From Anisakis pegreffii (lineage: Eukaryota > Nematoda > Chromadorea > Rhabditida > Anisakidae): DNA of 64,000 nucleotides. The position numbers and the translations under genes are program-made. A model generated the notes under the pieces. It was not told the origin of the DNA and made no database searches. It saw nothing but the letters and a program-made list of their open reading frames with translations. Each line of letters opens with the position of its first letter. Position 1 is the stretch's first letter. Below, piece by piece: positions 13,259 through 26,211 of this stretch. The stretch lies in assembly GCA_035041965.1 (NCBI GenBank), contig JAPYMA010000120.1:111812-175811 (forward strand), read 5' to 3'.

Positions 13259-16200
13259 GGATCATAAACGATCAGTCTGTGACTTCCTCTCATCATAAAT
13301 CATCCCATATGATCGTTTCATTCTACGATACTGATTGTAGACTGAAAATTGTAGACTGAAAAATCGCTCGTTGATTCCAATCTGCCTGAATGTCAGCTTG
13401 TGCTTCAGAATCTGGTCGGTGTGGACTGCGATTGGTTTACGTTTTTTTTCTTATTGCAGTGCAGCACACAATAGAAATGGACACATGAAAGGTGATCATT
13501 CGAGTGCAGTGCATTTCAGCGATCTTTTTAAAGTGGATTAATGAAGGTGATACGAAACGACATTTCGAATGTTTGAACAGTCAACAACTAATTGCATTAT
13601 TCCGCTCCACGTTGTTCCGCTTTAAAAAGTTCATCTCGCTGACTTCCTGTCAACACAGTCTCCATTCAAGAACGAGAACTGCCGCCTTTCAAAATATCAC
13701 AGCGAATTCCTGAATGATTCATTTTTTATGCTATTTTTTACGCTATTTTTCGGAGGCCTTTCATTATTGCTGAATAAAAGTTGGGAATGATTCATGATCC
13801 TCTATGATTAGAGAACATTAGTCAAATGTACTGAGAAATTTTGTTGTCATGAATATCCCAAATACAATGGTTGCTGTTCTCTGGATCACCTGATTCATTT
13901 ACGGCTTAAGAATCTTTCCGAAATGATTTTTCTCCTCATTTATCGGTTACATAAATTTGCTTGATGTATTATCGTCGAAAAACATAATTTACAAAACATC
14001 ATTCTTCAGAAGAATAAATAATTTAATGAAGTTCAAAATGCACTGATAGAAATTGATAACATCCCAATACCATATTTTTTCAAATTGCGACGATTTTGGT
14101 TTGTATTTCACGATAAATGATACGTGAAAGTCTTCTCATCTTAATCAAACGATTCATTCAATTTTCGCTCGAAACCAGTCTTTTTCAACTAATCAAATCT
14201 TTTTCGACGGAGCTTTCGTTTATCTCTCAACAGTAGACTCTTTAATGAAATTGTGGGGGCAGAATCGTAATGCGAAACGTTATCGTTTGATTGTATTACA
14301 TAAAACATTTATATACGCAATAAATCCGTAACGATGAAACATTTACGTTAATCAGTGTGACTTTATGAGGTGAGGCTATTAACGCCGTAACTCATATGTG
14401 AAGCTCAACAAACCGCACTGAGGAAATGTCTGCGTTTATTAATTTGCTTTTATTTGATTGGATTCAATCAGCAATTTGATTTACTCACTATGAGTGAGCG
14501 CCTCTCCGTCATCACCAAACACCAGGCACATCTATCCTTCGTCCCTCGTCATTCTAAATGCTAATTATAAGCGAAGATATCCCATATCTTCGAAAACCAA
14601 CCACTCTTCTGCACTCTATCTCAGCCATTCATGAAAGTTCTCAAACGTGTCCCTTCCCTTGTCTCGGTGATTGCTATGAGGAGGAAATAAGCCCAAAGTT
14701 ATCAACGATTCCTAAATAATCGCATCCATATAATAGTGCATTTGATATACACTGTAAAGTATTTTATTTCCGGACAGCCATAAGCTAGCCGTTTTATCGC
14801 GTAATTGTGCGATGAATTTGTTTCTCCTGCGAAGCCAACGTATCCATCTCAAAAAGACGGCGTTCATTTAGAGTTCCGTAAATTGTTAATCAACGAGATA
14901 TTCAGATAGAACTATTTGAAAGAAATTTAATTCGACAACAGAAAACATTTCGATCATTTCCTTGGAGGATTGAACCGATAAGGGGGTCATCAGTGCTTTG
15001 AGCGGATAATGCATAATATTTCATGACGTACTCAGTCGTTTTCAAACGCAATTTTCGATTACATGAAGGCTTACGCACACAAAAGCAATCGAATCAACAA
15101 CATACACAACCGGTAATTTCTTGTTGTAACAATGACTACGAACTGAACCAATTCACCAGTACCGTAGTCTAATATCGATGATATCCATTTGAAGTTCGCT
15201 CTATTTTCGTGACTACTCTTCGTTAGCTTTATGGATGAGTTTATTTCTCGGAGATTATACAAACCAACAGAGTTCTCACATTGACTGCTGCGTTTGAGAT
15301 GCAATCGTGAGCGGCTTTGAATGCGAACGGCAATATTTCATGAGATTTTCACTGAAATCTGGAAAATTTATGATAGTTTTTCTACTAGTTGTAAGTGCGA
15401 TGAACTATTCGAGTAGCGTGGGTATTTCGAGATATTTGAGAAATATTTTGGGATGTTGAACTTTTTCTGCAAGTTTTGAACCTTCTGCTCCTCATGAGGC
15501 ATACTTCATTCATGCTGCTGATAACAAATTTAGAGGTGTTGAGGTGGGATGTTCAGAGGTGTTGTCGAAAATTTGAATGTCGAGCAAGATGTTGCCTTTG
15601 GCTGATGAAAATTTCAAAACCGAGAGACGGCATCAGTTCATTTCACAAACCATTGAATCACTATCTGCTGTTTATTTATTCGCGTTCAAAAAAAAGTTCT
15701 ATTGTTATTGACGAAGAATCGCATCGCTCCAATATCGTACGAAATATGAAAGCATGATGAATGAAAGATTGATGCTGCACAAGAGTGCAATCTTCAACAT
15801 GTCGCTGGTTCTCCAACCGCGACAATCCTAATAATTGCCGCCTGAGCTGCAAGACTGGATTTAATTTCAGGGATTGCCTTCACCTGATCAGTTGCTTTGT
15901 GGTAATTAAATAAACGTAAGCATCCAGTAATTAAGCATGCTTAAGTGTCAACAGCCGTATTTCTGGATTAAGGTCGTGCGTGTGACTAAAAAACATCAAA
16001 CTGACTTATTCACACAATCTTCTGCTGGGGAAACTAATTCCTGTGACGATCCTCAGTTTGTGATTTTAGCGAAAAGTGACCTTCCGAAAAAAATTTGCTT
16101 GGATAGTATTTCCAGGATTAAGAATTACGCGCGATATTTTATAAGATTGTCAGTGGAGCATAAAGTTCATAATTTCTGAATCAATATTTCGGATTGAAAT

Positions 16201-18829
16201 TCGTTCACATAGCAATTACCAATCAAAACGTTCATAGACTGTTCATTCAAGTGAGCACCTCAAAATTCATCATTAATGCCATCAAACTAGGCAGGAATGT
16301 GTTCATTATCGTAATCATCGTTCGAAGTTTGTCATTTCTCGCTATGTGAAGTGTTTTTGTCATGAAGCTTCGAGTTTCATGCTACGTCAAAGTTGAGCTA
16401 AAAAAAATAAAATGATGTATCTGAATCGTTGATGATGAATGTCTGATATGTCTGGTGGATTCTTTTACTGCTATTCATCACATACATCCAGAAGAAAAGG
16501 GAGGATGGGCCTAAGGAACACAGATAAATTTCACTCGACAGGTAGGCATAGCAACAAAAAGGGACCGGGTTACTGCTCCCCTTTAACACTCTTTCTGATA
16601 ACATTTGCCACTTTTCTGATGTTCCTCTGTTCCTGATAGCTTACTCGTCGAAATATTCGTGCAATCCCTATTGCAGTTGCTGCCTAATGATGTTGATGAA
16701 CGTTTCTTCATTACGCTAATGCAGTTAATTCATTATTCAAACTCCGAAACATGCAAACGCTTAATAAATGCTGACTGAGCATGCAAACTGCTCTCCAGCG
16801 GTGATCATCATTTATCAGGCAAATTACTCTGCGGAAAACCGATCAGAATAATTGTGATGATATCAACGTGAATAATTAAAAGTAGAAATGAATTCAAAAA
16901 TTAATCATCTAAAACGAACATCTTAGAGTGTATATTTGCAATTTGTTTCTTTGCATTTCAATAAATTCATCATCTTTTATATTTTTTGTGCTACTATCCC
17001 TCCAACTGCTCGTTTCTTTATGACAACTCAAAAATACAGTATTTTCCTCACAGTTGTGTCTAGAAGAATTTATTCACTCACCTAACCCTTCGAGTCCATC
17101 TTAGGATTGTTTTATGGTTGGCTCGATAATGTCGAAGGTGGCTGCGCAGAGACAACAACAAATAGCCGATCAAATTTTATTCAAAAAACATTGATTTATT
17201 AGAGGAATCCGCCACTATTTTGCAATGAAAGCCGGCATTATTTCATAAATTCGTCTTCTCCACTATATTTTCATTTTTTTTCATAATTCGAATCATAAAT
17301 AACTCTTTTTGCACGACTTTTATGCAATCATTCAATTCTATAACCCAGCTAACAGCCATTCTTTTCACAAATACACCATTTTCTGACGAGAAGTGGACGA
17401 ACAAAACTCAGCCACCTTACTGATATTAATTGATAAGTGTCTTCTGTAGAAGGAAGGTGTGGAATATGTTGAAAACACTGCCCATCTGTATTGCTGTTGT
17501 TTCCATAAAATTAACTCTAATGACACTATCATAATTCACCACATAACGAGTCCATGATCAGTCGACTATTAATCGTTGCATCGTGCATGCATCAATATTG
17601 AAAAGTATTCTAATAACATGAAATCAAACAAAAACGATTTATGTCAATTCATTAATCATTGATGAGCGTTCGAGCAAACAATAATGTCCTATATGGAAAC
17701 CGTTCACTTTTATGCTCCTATAAATCAGTTTAGACTCTTACGAATCGTTGTTTTTATCATAAATGAGTGTATTTTTCATTTATTACAGAAAGTAGATTCT
17801 TCCCTCATAACTGAAACAAAAACCGATACGCACGATGTTCATCTCGTACATAATTGTCGATTTCAAACTGAGTCTATATTTCTAAGATTGCGAATATGGT
17901 TGAGGCGTATAGGAATGCTTTTTGACTAGTGTCAGCATTACTATCACCATTATTAATAGCATCTAACATCAACAAGGTTCATCGAAGACGAAATGCACTA
18001 CAACGAAGACTCAGACCATGGAATGGTATTATTGAGATTATTATGCTTACTTATTATGCTTAGTATTAGCTAATTTATTATTGTTGTTACTCAGACATCG
18101 AGTGGTTGTTTTGTCAATCGCCGTGAGCAATCGGCAGAATGTTTATTTTATTAGAGTTATGATTACTTATTGGATTGATGTTTGGCTACGATTAATTATG
18201 CAAAGTATTCATGGCAACTAATTAATGACTCGGTTGTGCTCACTTGGCCTGCTTGCCTAGCCAGCGGAGTGGAGTAAATTGAGGCTAAAACAATGTGCAC
18301 GGAAAGGCGAGCATTGTGGGCAGCAACGTTAGCCTGGCCAATCCAGGTAATCCAGGTAATGCTTACTTACAGTGACCGTTGCCATTTTCATCAGTGGTAT
18401 TTTACCGGACATGATTGAGTATGTGGTAAGCAATGACCAGAAGTGGTCTAACGAAAATTTAACAAGATGAGAGTCGAGATGAGTCGAGAGTGAGACGGAA
18501 ACAAGGTGGGATGGTGCGTGCAGAATTTCTGATCTCTTAAACGAAACGAGAAATAAACTGAAATCGCTCATAGGATAACGAGACGAAGAAAGGAACGATC
18601 AGACGGATTTCAAACGAGAATAAAGAGAAATGATTGCTTTTTCGAACACATTACTTCTAGTGTTTTGTTGAATTTAATTTTCGTACAATACTTCTCATCC
18701 AAAATTTTCATTTACCTTTTAATTTCTTGCTCGATGCAAGTTTTTCAGTCTTTCTCTATAAATTGATTTTCCTATTAAATTTAGCATTCAATTTCTTCAC
18801 TTAAATCCCTATGATATTGTATTTAATTT

Positions 18830-18968
18830 GATATTTAATATGCATTAGTATCTGTTTTTTAATTGCATATTAATATGCATATTAATATGCAATTAGCATT
18901 AGTATTAATATGTATTTAATATGAATATGTATTTTAATATATATTTTAGTATTTAATTTGATACATGC
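18830..18968. repeat. AT-only tract with TTAATATGCATATTAA palindromes
   Basis: Nearly pure A/T with repeated TTAATATGCAT and its mirror, probably slippage-derived. No gene. Confidence 0.7.
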
Positions 18969-19751
18969 ATTCCACAGTTCCCGGGCAAACAATTTATGAC
19001 AGAATTTTATGTGCGTCGTGTCTGGATATTATCTCTGGATATTGTTTTGCTTTTCAATTGCTTTTTGATGTTGTTTTTCCCTCGAGTAGACTTGATGAAA
19101 GGTTGTCCATTTCATTGTCGATCTGCCAATAGATTCTCCTATCTAATTTGCATGTCATACTATTTCTTTTCCAGACATTTCGAACTGTGTTCTGAGAGCA
19201 CTTCCAACCTTCTCCACTTAACTGAACTTCTATTATTCAATGCAAATACGCAAAACTGAGCTTCAGTAAAGGGTATTTCGATATATATTGGGCAACGCTA
19301 GAAAGACGAGGCGAGAAGCGATTAGGTGCCTCCTAAACGAGACGTGATTAGATGCGAAACGATCGCAATCTCAAGCAATCACGAGAGCCTATCATGTTTT
19401 GGCATTTGTCGCCTACGCCTACAATTAATTTAAAGATTTCATCGTTTTAACGTTATTATATCATTTCGTATCAATGCACGTTGTTTGCATAAACGAGCAC
19501 TGTTCAGTGCGCAAATTCGATGAGCAGACGACTCGTCTGGAAGTTATCTTCCACAAAGAGGTGTTGAATCAGTTAATGAGGACAAATGCAGTTTGTTGAT
19601 GTTATTTTGATGAATCTTGTTCACAACTCATATTCGCAAGTGATGATGAACATGAGGACGCATTGACGTGGCTTTATGATTGGCAATATTTGAGGTGTTC
19701 ATTTACTGACGTTTCAGGTACAAAAAAGGCGAAAGGCATAGATACATTGAA

Positions 19752-22700
19752 ATGATTGAATGTTCGGGATTTTTATCGTTTGGTTTACTTTTTATTATTG
19801 TCAGTGGGCAGTCACACTTCAATTATGAAGGTTTATTTTTGCATTGCATTTCATAAAAACTGAATGTAAATTTCGAGTGTTCGAATTAATTGCTAGTTCG
19901 TCAAAATTTTCTCATTAACTTCATTAGAGCATCACAGATCAAAGTCTTTTATAATTAGACAATGTCCCTGATGAGTCTCGTAAAAATCACTTCGCTCCCG
20001 ATTGATTTTATCACGCTGATACATCGACTTTCACCCACTTGAGTCTAGAGTGTAACGAAATCCAATTCTATATAGTAACTGCTCAAAGACAGTTTACAAA
20101 GCCAAACACAACAATAAGTATGATTGTGGGCATCAAGATGATGCTGAAAGATTCACATGAGTGTTAAACCAAAAATATTGCACACAGTGGTAGCGTCAAA
20201 CACCCGACTGGTGGTGTGCTCTAGATACCCGAAAGTTGCTTTTCATAAATACACAAAACTCAATACGATCAAAATTCGCCCACTTGTCATCCCTTCTGCC
20301 GGAATCGCTCATTCGCACACCGTTCTCGCCTATTGATGGGCAATAGCACCCGGGGTTGAAGCAGTTTACTTGCAGTTGAATTCCACTTTGGGTTCAACTC
20401 AAATACGTAAATCAAAATTATTCTCATATAGATGCATTCGCACACTATCTCTTCTGTCGGTCCATCTTAATCGTTCGTTCTTTGCAGAGCCTCCTATGAG
20501 TGACCTTCCGATGGATGCATATTCCGATGTAGAAACTAAACAGTCGGAAGAAATGGCATTGAAGAGAAGTGCACTTCCATTATCCGGAGGTTTTTACGGA
20601 AAGCGTTCATCATCACTGGATTGGCGAGACGATATGCTGATGCCGAAAAGAGGTACATAATAAATTGCTTTCATACAGCAGCGTTATTGCAAGCCCTAAA
20701 AAAGTATTTCATGTACACCACGTGACACATTCACATAAGTTTATGTTCTGCGACGTCTAAATTGACGGTCAATTTCGAATTCATTATAAATCAAATGCGA
20801 ATTCTTTACAATCGTTTTATTTATTAGATTAAAGCGTTGACTAAATTATGCACAACTCTGAATTCACACCACACCATTCATTCTCGAATGTATGCATCAA
20901 TAAATCATACGAGGCTGCAGGAGAAAAAACAGAGTTTTCTCAGTCCATAATTCAGTGATTTATTATCGTTCGGAAAGTGAAACGTCAACTGAGCGATAAG
21001 ATTGCTTGCTATTGGGCAGTAATGATAATTTTGAGGTGGCATCCATGCTTGAATCAAACGAAAACCGATCGTTTGAGGCTGTTGATCGGTCAAAGCGTCA
21101 TTCTAAATTACATGAATTCGTGGAGCAATTTTACCAATCATCATGCATTTCATTGTTCCGCTTCATCTAGGCTACTTCATCTAGACCTCTCCATTTCGCT
21201 CAGAATAATTGAGATTAATTAATCCCTAAGGTATCGTCATTTCTGAGCACTTTCGAGAAAATGGTTTAAAAGTCGCATTTACTTCAATGGACCAGTTTAT
21301 CACAATTTTTGAATTATCACGATTTTTTCTCATCAAGCTAATCCGTTTCATCCAATTCTGAGAGCAATCATTGTGGGAAAAAAGTGTGATTTTTCTCTGA
21401 ACTCAACGTATCAATCAACGACTGATACTTTTCAGTAAGATAGCAATTACTGAAGCACACAAAACGAAACTCTATCGGAATTTGAGACCAATTTGGCGAA
21501 TTGAAATTTGATCATCTCGTTGCTTTTGACCTCATTATTGTCATAATTTGATAATTTTGTGTTGCTAACGAAGATTTTGCATGACTGAATCATATCTGTA
21601 AATTTCTTCAGAGCATTGTGATTACAATTTTCGAGCTGAAAAAATAACATTTCCCAACCTGGTTATTGTGCCTTCTGAATGCTGTTAGCTGAATGTTTGT
21701 TGAACATTCTGAATGCAACTAAATTTATGGAGTATTTGATAGTTCATAAGTTGTGACGAACGTCTTGCTTTCATATAAAACAATTTGCGAAATCATCCAA
21801 TTGTTCTAACTGAATCATTGTCGATGTGAAGTCTATGAAAAAGATCGCCAATAAAACTGATGCTGGTTAAACGGCTATAGTTCAGACTCCATTCAGCCTA
21901 AACTTCAGCTTAAGGCCAAAGCACAAATCAAATTGAAGTGAATGAGGTAAAATGTGATCGTGTTTTTTTTGTGTATCGATAGGCTATCTGAAAGAGGATA
22001 ATATGAAATTGTTGAATAGTTGCAGCGCAATTGCCCTTATCAGGTGGCCTTTACGGCAAAAGGTCATCATCACCGTCATTACCATTCCTCGGTGGCATTT
22101 ACGGGAAACGATCACACGCTTCATTGCCATTCTCGGGCGGTGTTTACGGAAAGCGAGTTGAGTGGGTGCCCTTCACTGGGGGTGTTTATGGGAAAAGGAC
22201 ACGTACTCCACTACAAGGTTCACTGTCGCTTATCAATTCAATACAAACTCTTTTGCACTTTATTGCTCAATCTCATTTAAACATCGTCTACAATAATTGC
22301 CATATGAATATATCCAATTTGAATCTATTCATTAAAAAATCCAATAGAACAATGTTCAATTTGTGTTCGACACATTTCGACACAATTTGTGTTCGTTCAA
22401 CTTGTTTGTGATTTTTCACATTTAACGAGAAAAATCGCAAAAATATCGAGCACAGGTTCACTTGAAAAAATGTCGAACAATCCCACAACCGCACCGCGGT
22501 CGCAGCTAATTTATTCAGTGAATTTGATATAATTGCAACATTTCGCAACGGATAAAATTGCTTCGAAATGAACATTCACGACTAATTGTCACCTGATGAA
22601 GTGATTTGACCATTAGCTCATTTTATTTGGCTCGTTGTGAAACTATCAACATTCGACAAAAACTTCACGGAATCTAACACTCGCTCAGCAATTCCCTAGA

Positions 22701-23015
22701 TTCATCTCTTAATTGCTGATATCATTTGTCGATAAAGAAATGGTAAATAGAGTGTATCATGAGGTGCAATCTCATATACTTGCACGAATGATCTGTCGGC
22801 ATTCATTGTGTTTCATGCAGGGTTTGTTTCCAACGACTCAATGAATGAGTATCCGCTCGATAAGAATCGTTTCAGGTGGCATTTACGGTAAACGAACCAT
22901 GATTCCGCTCTCAGGTGGCCTGTATGGTAAAAGATCTCGAGCAGCTTTTATCGACACCAACAGACGTCGTCTCAGTTTGCGTTCCATTCCAATGAGTGGA
23001 GGTTTCTTCGGATGA
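19752..23015 (+). CDS. nlp-10: nlp-10-type neuropeptide precursor
   Basis: Secreted precursor of amidated neuropeptides. Exons 19752-19830, 20488-20652, 22026-22217 and 22876-23015 join in consistent phase to 191 residues. Residues 1-19 form a signal peptide (hydrophobic FLSFGLLFIIVSG). Eight peptides follow, each bounded by basic residues with glycine as amide donor: SALPLSGGFYG, AQLPLSGGLYG, SSSPSLPFLGGIYG, SHASLPFSGGVYG, VEWVPFTGGVYG, TRTPLQGGIYG, TMIPLSGGLYG and SIPMSGGFFG. The PFSGG(M/L)YG-KR pattern is that of C. elegans NLP-10 (known family). The last copy ends in Phe-Phe-Gly followed directly by the stop, so its mature form would be ...GGFF-amide without C-terminal cleavage. Two peptide repeats span introns. 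The first-exon ATG was chosen because only it supplies a signal sequence in phase. Confidence 0.9.
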
Positions 23016-24855
23016 TGACATAGGAAGACATAATTGATCGATCGCGTTATTTCAACACTTAATGTTTCTTTGAAATACATTTTTATGTTTCATTCATATT
23101 GTAACAATAGCAAACAATACAGTGATTTTCAATAGAATAATATTGTCTACATAAATGTAGGTATTCGCCGACGTACGAAGATAATTGGGACCGAGAGCTT
23201 AGAAGTAAGTCAGATTTGGTCATAAGTCTGACCATAAATATGATCTGCCACAAAACATTCATCTTTGTAAGGCAATTGATATGGAATTACTCAGTAATTA
23301 ATAATACCCTGAAGCTTGCTTCAGTAACGCATTTCGTTTCAACGGTTTGCTCGTAAAGCATGAAGTAATCATCCACTCTACCTTAATATTAACATTCGAA
23401 TAACATGTAAAAAACACAACTTTAATGAGCTTTTGAGAATCTCGAATGAGCTCAGAGCTTCGTTTTGAATTGCTAGAAGACTGAGAAGTAGGTTTTGGTG
23501 AATCGGAAACAGTTGAATCGGAAACAGTTTTGCTGAATAAGATGTTCTTTCTGACCGCTTTCAACAATTAAAAAATTTTTGTACCTCTTTGTCATAAGTA
23601 CGGCTCGTCGTAAGTCCAACGCAAGTCGGCGAATACTTGTCATCAATATTCTCTTTAGTATCACACAAACGGTTTGGGAACAGGTGAGCATTCATAGAAA
23701 ATACGAGAAAGAAACGTTTTGCAATGGTAACTACAGAGGACAAAGTGCTGAATAACTGAGAATTTTGGATGAATTCTGAAATTTTGATGGTGATTGCTCG
23801 GTAGCAATTAAATTAGTCATATTTGGAAATTATATCATGCTTAGCTAACTTCAATAAATATTTCTTAATCTGGAAATCCCCTACTTCAAGCTATCAAGTC
23901 GTCTGGAAATAAAAGGTTGCAGATAGATTTTTATTGTTCAACTTTTTGATCAATTATTTAGACTGAATGAAGATTGTATGACTTCTTTGTGAGCTTCTCG
24001 ACGTTAAGTAACAATGGTTGGATTGTTATGAAATCATCTGAACAATTCAAAACCATTCAGTTTTGAATGCTTATCGCATATATGCATGCGTGTGACTGCT
24101 TTCTCTGATATCATTATCGTTCCATCGGTGTCCACATCACTTGTTCAAAAATCAGTCTGATAAACGTTCATTCAAATGTTCTGCACGAATATTTCATCGA
24201 TTCTAGTTTATCGCTAATAAACGAATCAGTGAAAACGTTTCCTTTTCAAAGCACTGCATCGTTCCAATGAATTCATCTGCAGCGTCAACCTCATTATGAA
24301 CGCAATCATTCATTCCATTGTAAAATGAAATATCATTTGAGTTCGAAAGTGATTTTCGAACTTTATCATTTATCAAAATGATATCATATACAGTTTCATA
24401 ATATTAGTTGAACACGTCTATCTGAAAATCAAGAACGTGATTTTCTGTGGTGACCGATCAATTCGTACGATTCCACCAACCTATTCTTACTAATAAATCT
24501 CTCTGCTACCTAATTCTTTTCACCTTCCAATGTATCTCAATGATTGATGCGGATGTTCAGAATAAATATTTATTATGGCATCTTTCACGCTGAAACCTTT
24601 CAATTACAATGTTACGTTCAATGCGTAAAATATATTTAAAGGTTCATGCGATCATATGCAAAACGACCAAAATATGGGGAAGACCAAACAGCGATGCTTC
24701 ACTATATAATGTGATAAAAATAGAAATACAATTACTTTACTGGGATTTAACAGCAAAATTCTTCGGATTCATAAAAATTTCGCCTAAGGATTCAAATCGT
24801 TGCAAAAAGTGGCCTTACCCAAATGCAATCTATGGTCAAGTAGTACATTCTATAT
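23016..24855. other. Spacer between nlp-10 and sds-22
   Basis: No convincing gene. A Ser/Thr-rich open frame on the minus strand (23298-23567) has an acceptor-like start but no partner exons. It lies within or beside a possible small inverted-repeat element. Confidence 0.4.
23160..23645. mobile_element. Possible small terminal-inverted-repeat element
   Basis: GTATTCGCCGAC near 23160 recurs in inverted form near 23625-23640 (GTCGGCGAATAC), and both are followed inward by a short TACG/TTGCG-like match. Only about 12-16 bases match, so this is tentative. Confidence 0.3.
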
Positions 24856-25565
24856 CAGTAGTTCTCATAGGAGGTGAAATTACCCGTTTTGAGTAATTTG
24901 GAGTTGTCAAGGGGTAATGGAGGGGGTTGGGAAATTAGTATTTCTAGCTGTTGTTATCTTATGATGGAACGGCATAATGATGGTGTTTTATAAGTCGGGT
25001 ATGTAAACATGGTTAGTTGGCAACACTCTTAATCCTCTCATTTTCTGAGTATCGTTAGCTCGTCCGGGCCTAACAAGGTTTTCAATCGTTTTAATAGGAT
25101 TTTCATTCTTTTTCTTGTTGTTACAATCGCTCTCATAGCTTTTATCACCAAAAGTATTCTCTTTTGCTAATTTCTCATTCATTTCACTCAACAATTAAAG
25201 TGAGATTCTCATTCTATCAAATACACTCTATAATTGATCATTTGACTGTCGAACATTGTTGAGCAATAATATTCGATTGCTGTATTGTTGACTTCGGTTG
25301 TCAACACTCCAATAAATAGTATATGCTACAGAATGAGAAGTTGATTCGAACTGTGAAGTGAAATGAGACGAAGTGAATGATAAAAACTCATCAATAGAAC
25401 GATATTCGCATGTAATAGCTATGAGAGTGAATACAACACGTCTGAAAAGAATGAGAAACCATCTAAATCAGTTTGAAGTGAGGGTATCAGACAATAGCTT
25501 TTCATAAAGTGAGACAATAGCTTCCCATGCAATCGTAATCGATTGCAATATTGAGGAACACAACG
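24856..25565 (+). mobile_element. hAT-like non-autonomous element, long copy B
   Basis: Second copy of the element at 2808-3505, starting CAGTAGTTCTCATAGG. Identity is high over about 700 bases, with small indels. A shorter family member (25574-25862) follows directly. Confidence 0.7.
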
Positions 25566-25573
25566 ATATAGGA

Positions 25574-25862
25574 CAGTGGTTCTCATAAGGAGTGAAATTA
25601 TCCGTTTTGCTTAATTTGGAAGTGTCGGGAAGGGGGCTAATGGAGTGGGTTGGAAATTAATATTTCGTGTAGTTGTTAGTTATGATAGAACTCCATTGTT
25701 ATGGTGCATTTTTCACTCGGATGTCTAAACGAGGTTTTCCGTTTGTTTTTGATGTTATACGTAGAAACAGTAAGTTCCTGTTTCAGAGGGAGGGGGTGAG
25801 GTAACGGCGGCCTGCCAGATCATCAAAAGGCCTAATGGAGCACCCGAGCGGGAGAACCACTG
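25574..25862 (+). mobile_element. hAT-like MITE, complete short copy C
   Basis: A 289-bp element with inverted ends CAGTGGTTCTCATAAGG and, inverted, CAGTGGTTCTCCCGCTCG. Inverted similarity continues outside the CAGTG termini (AACGATATAGGA versus AACGATATGGAA), so the true terminus may lie further out. No reading frame. It has a G-rich stretch near its right end like its relative at 3775-3804. Confidence 0.75.
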
Positions 25863-26211
25863 TTCCATATCGTTTATGCATGAAACGAACGAAGTGAAGT
25901 CGATTCTCGAAAAAGAAGGACACCGGCTTTCATTGCCAATCGCGAACATTCAGCAGTTTGAGGTAATAACGAATTCAAGCAACGAAACACAATAAACGCA
26001 TTGCTATCGCAACTACAATAAAACTTCTTTGATGTCAATCAGAGACAATGCAACAATGATGAGTCGCACCATTTACGCAGCGATGAGGAAATTTGAATAG
26101 AACTAAAATTTGCAAAATTATGAAAGTCATAAGTTGAATTCCTTGCTAATGAAATGATTTGTGTTTCTGCTCTGGTTATCAGCCGGTTGGTTGATCGAGT
26201 TTGAAGTGGCG

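Larger units (their letters stand above)
9294..19751. other. Long non-coding spacer
   Basis: About 10 kb with only short, scattered open frames and no exon chain with consistent phases. It contains a microsatellite, a pair of short direct repeats and an AT-only tract, listed separately. The part near 19700 should hold the nlp-10 promoter. An acceptor-like TTTCAG at about 19714-19719 precedes that gene's ATG by some 33 bases. Confidence 0.5.

Noticed and set aside
22288..22575. A 95-codon minus-strand frame inside the nlp-10 region
   Set aside because: It lies in an nlp-10 intron and shows no family features.
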